A DNA stretch of 8,454 nt. Origin: Leptospiraceae bacterium (GTDB lineage: Bacteria; Spirochaetota; Leptospiria; Turneriellales; Turneriellaceae). Below the pieces are notes generated by a model that ran no database searches, was not told the origin of the DNA, and was given only the letters and a program-made list of their open reading frames with translations. Positions 7,455-8,454 of the stretch are shown here, piece by piece. The position numbers and the translations under genes are program-made. The DNA is taken from contig JAEUSA010000324.1 in assembly GCA_016788945.1 (NCBI GenBank), forward strand, positions 1 through 8,454, given 5' to 3'. Every line of letters begins with the position of its first letter. The stretch's first letter is position 1.

Positions 7455-8264
7455 ATGAAACGCTTGCGCAATAAGGTACAGAAGTTTTTCTACTATCTCG
7501 CAGAAGACACAACCAGATTGCCGGCCAGAGCGTTTAACCTGCTCATGATGCTGCTGATCTTCGTCTCGATGATTGTCTGGTTGCTCGACACCAACAAAGA
7601 AGTATCGAAGTTATGGGGCCGAGAGCTGCAGACGATTGAATTCGTCTGTATGATTCTTTTTCTGATCGAGTATACTTTTCGCCTGCTGGCCTATGAAGGG
7701 CCATTCTGGAAATTCGTCATCAAACCGATGTCACTCATCGATGCTCTTGCCATTGCTCCGTTTTTTTTCTCCGGCAGCACGAATACGGCTGCCTTGCGGC
7801 TGTTGCGCCTGTTTCGTGTATTCCGGATTTTCAAACTCGCACGCTACTCAGAAGCCATCAACCGCCTGATCAGGGTATTTCAGCTGAACAGCAGCGCGCT
7901 CGGTGTATTTCTTTTTGTCATCGTCGTGATTTTGTTCATTTCTGCCGCGCTCATGCATACGCTCGAACCCGAACGATTCGCACAGATGACGGACGCTTTA
8001 TGGTGGTCTATTGTGACACTGACGACCGTGGGATACGGAGACATCGTACCCGAAACCGTCGTTGGCCGTTTTGTCGCCGCCGTTCTGATGATTTTTGGTA
8101 TCGGCATCATCGCACTGCCGACCGGCGTCCTTGGTGCCTCGATGACGCATCTTCTCACTCAGGAAAAAAACACCACCGATACCGAATGTACGCGCTGCGG
8201 TGAACGTAAACACTTGTCTGAAGCGCGCTACTGCTCGCGCTGCGGCGAGCGCTTGCCATCGTGA
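7455..8264 (+). CDS. Voltage-gated potassium channel (six-segment, KvAP/Kch type) with C-terminal zinc ribbon
   Basis: This is an inner-membrane cation channel expected to work as a tetramer and pass potassium. The 269 residues hold a full voltage-sensor and pore unit: S1 about 26-45, S2 61-80 (with FLIEYTFRL acidic/basic pattern), S3 91-107 (SLIDALAIAPFF), S4 113-131 with arginines or lysine about every third place (LRLLRLFRVFRIFKLAR), S5 149-168, pore helix 178-190, filter TLTTVGYGD (188-196) and S6 204-226. The TVGYGD filter is the potassium signature. Instead of an RCK/TrkA_N domain the short cytosolic tail ends in a zinc ribbon: Cys245-x2-Cys248 and Cys260-x2-Cys263, each followed by GER. 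ATG 7455 is six bases after the previous stop; AAGAGGA (7434-7440) is the likely ribosome site though at a long spacing of about 14 nt. The gene overlaps the next by four bases. Confidence 0.94.
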   Translation: MKRLRNKVQKFFYYLAEDTTRLPARAFNLLMMLLIFVSMIVWLLDTNKEVSKLWGRELQTIEFVCMILFLIEYTFRLLAYEGPFWKFVIKPMSLIDALAIAPFFFSGSTNTAALRLLRLFRVFRIFKLARYSEAINRLIRVFQLNSSALGVFLFVIVVILFISAALMHTLEPERFAQMTDALWWSIVTLTTVGYGDIVPETVVGRFVAAVLMIFGIGIIALPTGVLGASMTHLLTQEKNTTDTECTRCGERKHLSEARYCSRCGERLPS

Positions 8265-8454
8265 TTCTCGAAACTGCCCTACTGCGTTCGCAACACTGCG
8301 GACTCAATCTCGCATTTGAAGACTGGTTTTTGCGCAACGTATCTGCGCGCGAGAGAATGTATCTGTTCTTCTACGAAAATCACGATGCACTCGTGTTAGG
8401 TAAGTCGCTCGAACTCGAAAAAGAGGTATTCACGCACAAACCGCATCCACCGGT
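8261..8454 (+). CDS. Lipoate-protein ligase A family protein (N-terminal part, cut by window end)
   Basis: Enzymes of this family attach lipoate (or octanoate) to lysines of E2 and H proteins of 2-oxoacid dehydrogenases and glycine cleavage. Only 64 codons are in the window. They read like the family's N-terminus: NLAFEDWFLRN (residues 16-26) matches the usual N-x-A-x-E-x-x-L start, followed by MYLFFYENHDALVLGKS (33-49), the beta-strand that normally carries VVIGRxQN, and EKEVF (53-57), where the family has Ev/N. Gly47-Lys48 replaces the common Gly-Arg, and the usual Gln-Asn are absent, so this may be a divergent paralogue. The start is GTG 8261, overlapping the channel's TGA as GTGA, with GGCGAG at 8244-8249; an in-frame stop at 8219-8221 rules out a much longer N-terminus. 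The overlap implies translational coupling to the channel gene. Confidence 0.7.
   Translation, partial: MILETALLRSQHCGLNLAFEDWFLRNVSARERMYLFFYENHDALVLGKSLELEKEVFTHKPHPP

Overview
This is an ordinary chromosomal stretch from a Gram-negative-type bacterium with moderate GC content. It carries dense housekeeping and membrane genes and no visible mobile element, phage gene, CRISPR array, tRNA or rRNA. The host makes or imports vitamin B12, because its ribonucleotide reductase is the large adenosylcobalamin-dependent type. The mix of genes and the codon style would suit a higher-GC member of the Leptospirales (Turneriella-like), but that placement is an impression and not shown by the window.

Left part (1-480). 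A possible C-terminal tail of an upstream gene (stop at 40-42) is followed by a 21-bp perfect hairpin (44-90). Next comes ppnP (154-438, + strand), a 94-residue cupin nucleoside phosphorylase. A second long perfect hairpin (441-479) sits between the convergent ends of ppnP and nrdJ and probably terminates both.

Middle (484-4252). nrdJ (4017 to 484, - strand) encodes a complete 1177-residue class II ribonucleotide reductase with its full set of catalytic and shuttle cysteines. Its 5' leader holds a strong Shine-Dalgarno set in the loop of a small hairpin, and just upstream a GC-rich terminator-like hairpin with a competing alternative pairing. A 235-bp divergent intergenic region separates it from the rightward operon.

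Right part (4253-8454). Four + strand genes are packed with gaps of 1 and 6 nt and a 4-nt GTGA overlap, so they are almost certainly one transcript. They encode a bile-acid:sodium-symporter-family (BASS) permease, a 778-residue six-hairpin glycoside-hydrolase-like protein of unassigned specificity, a six-segment voltage-gated potassium channel with an unusual C-terminal zinc ribbon, and the start of a lipoate-protein-ligase-like protein cut by the window end. No single pathway obviously joins these four.

I do not see a clear undescribed multi-gene system. The best leads are the zinc-ribbon potassium channel, the uncharacterised glycosidase-like family, and the structured nrdJ leader.
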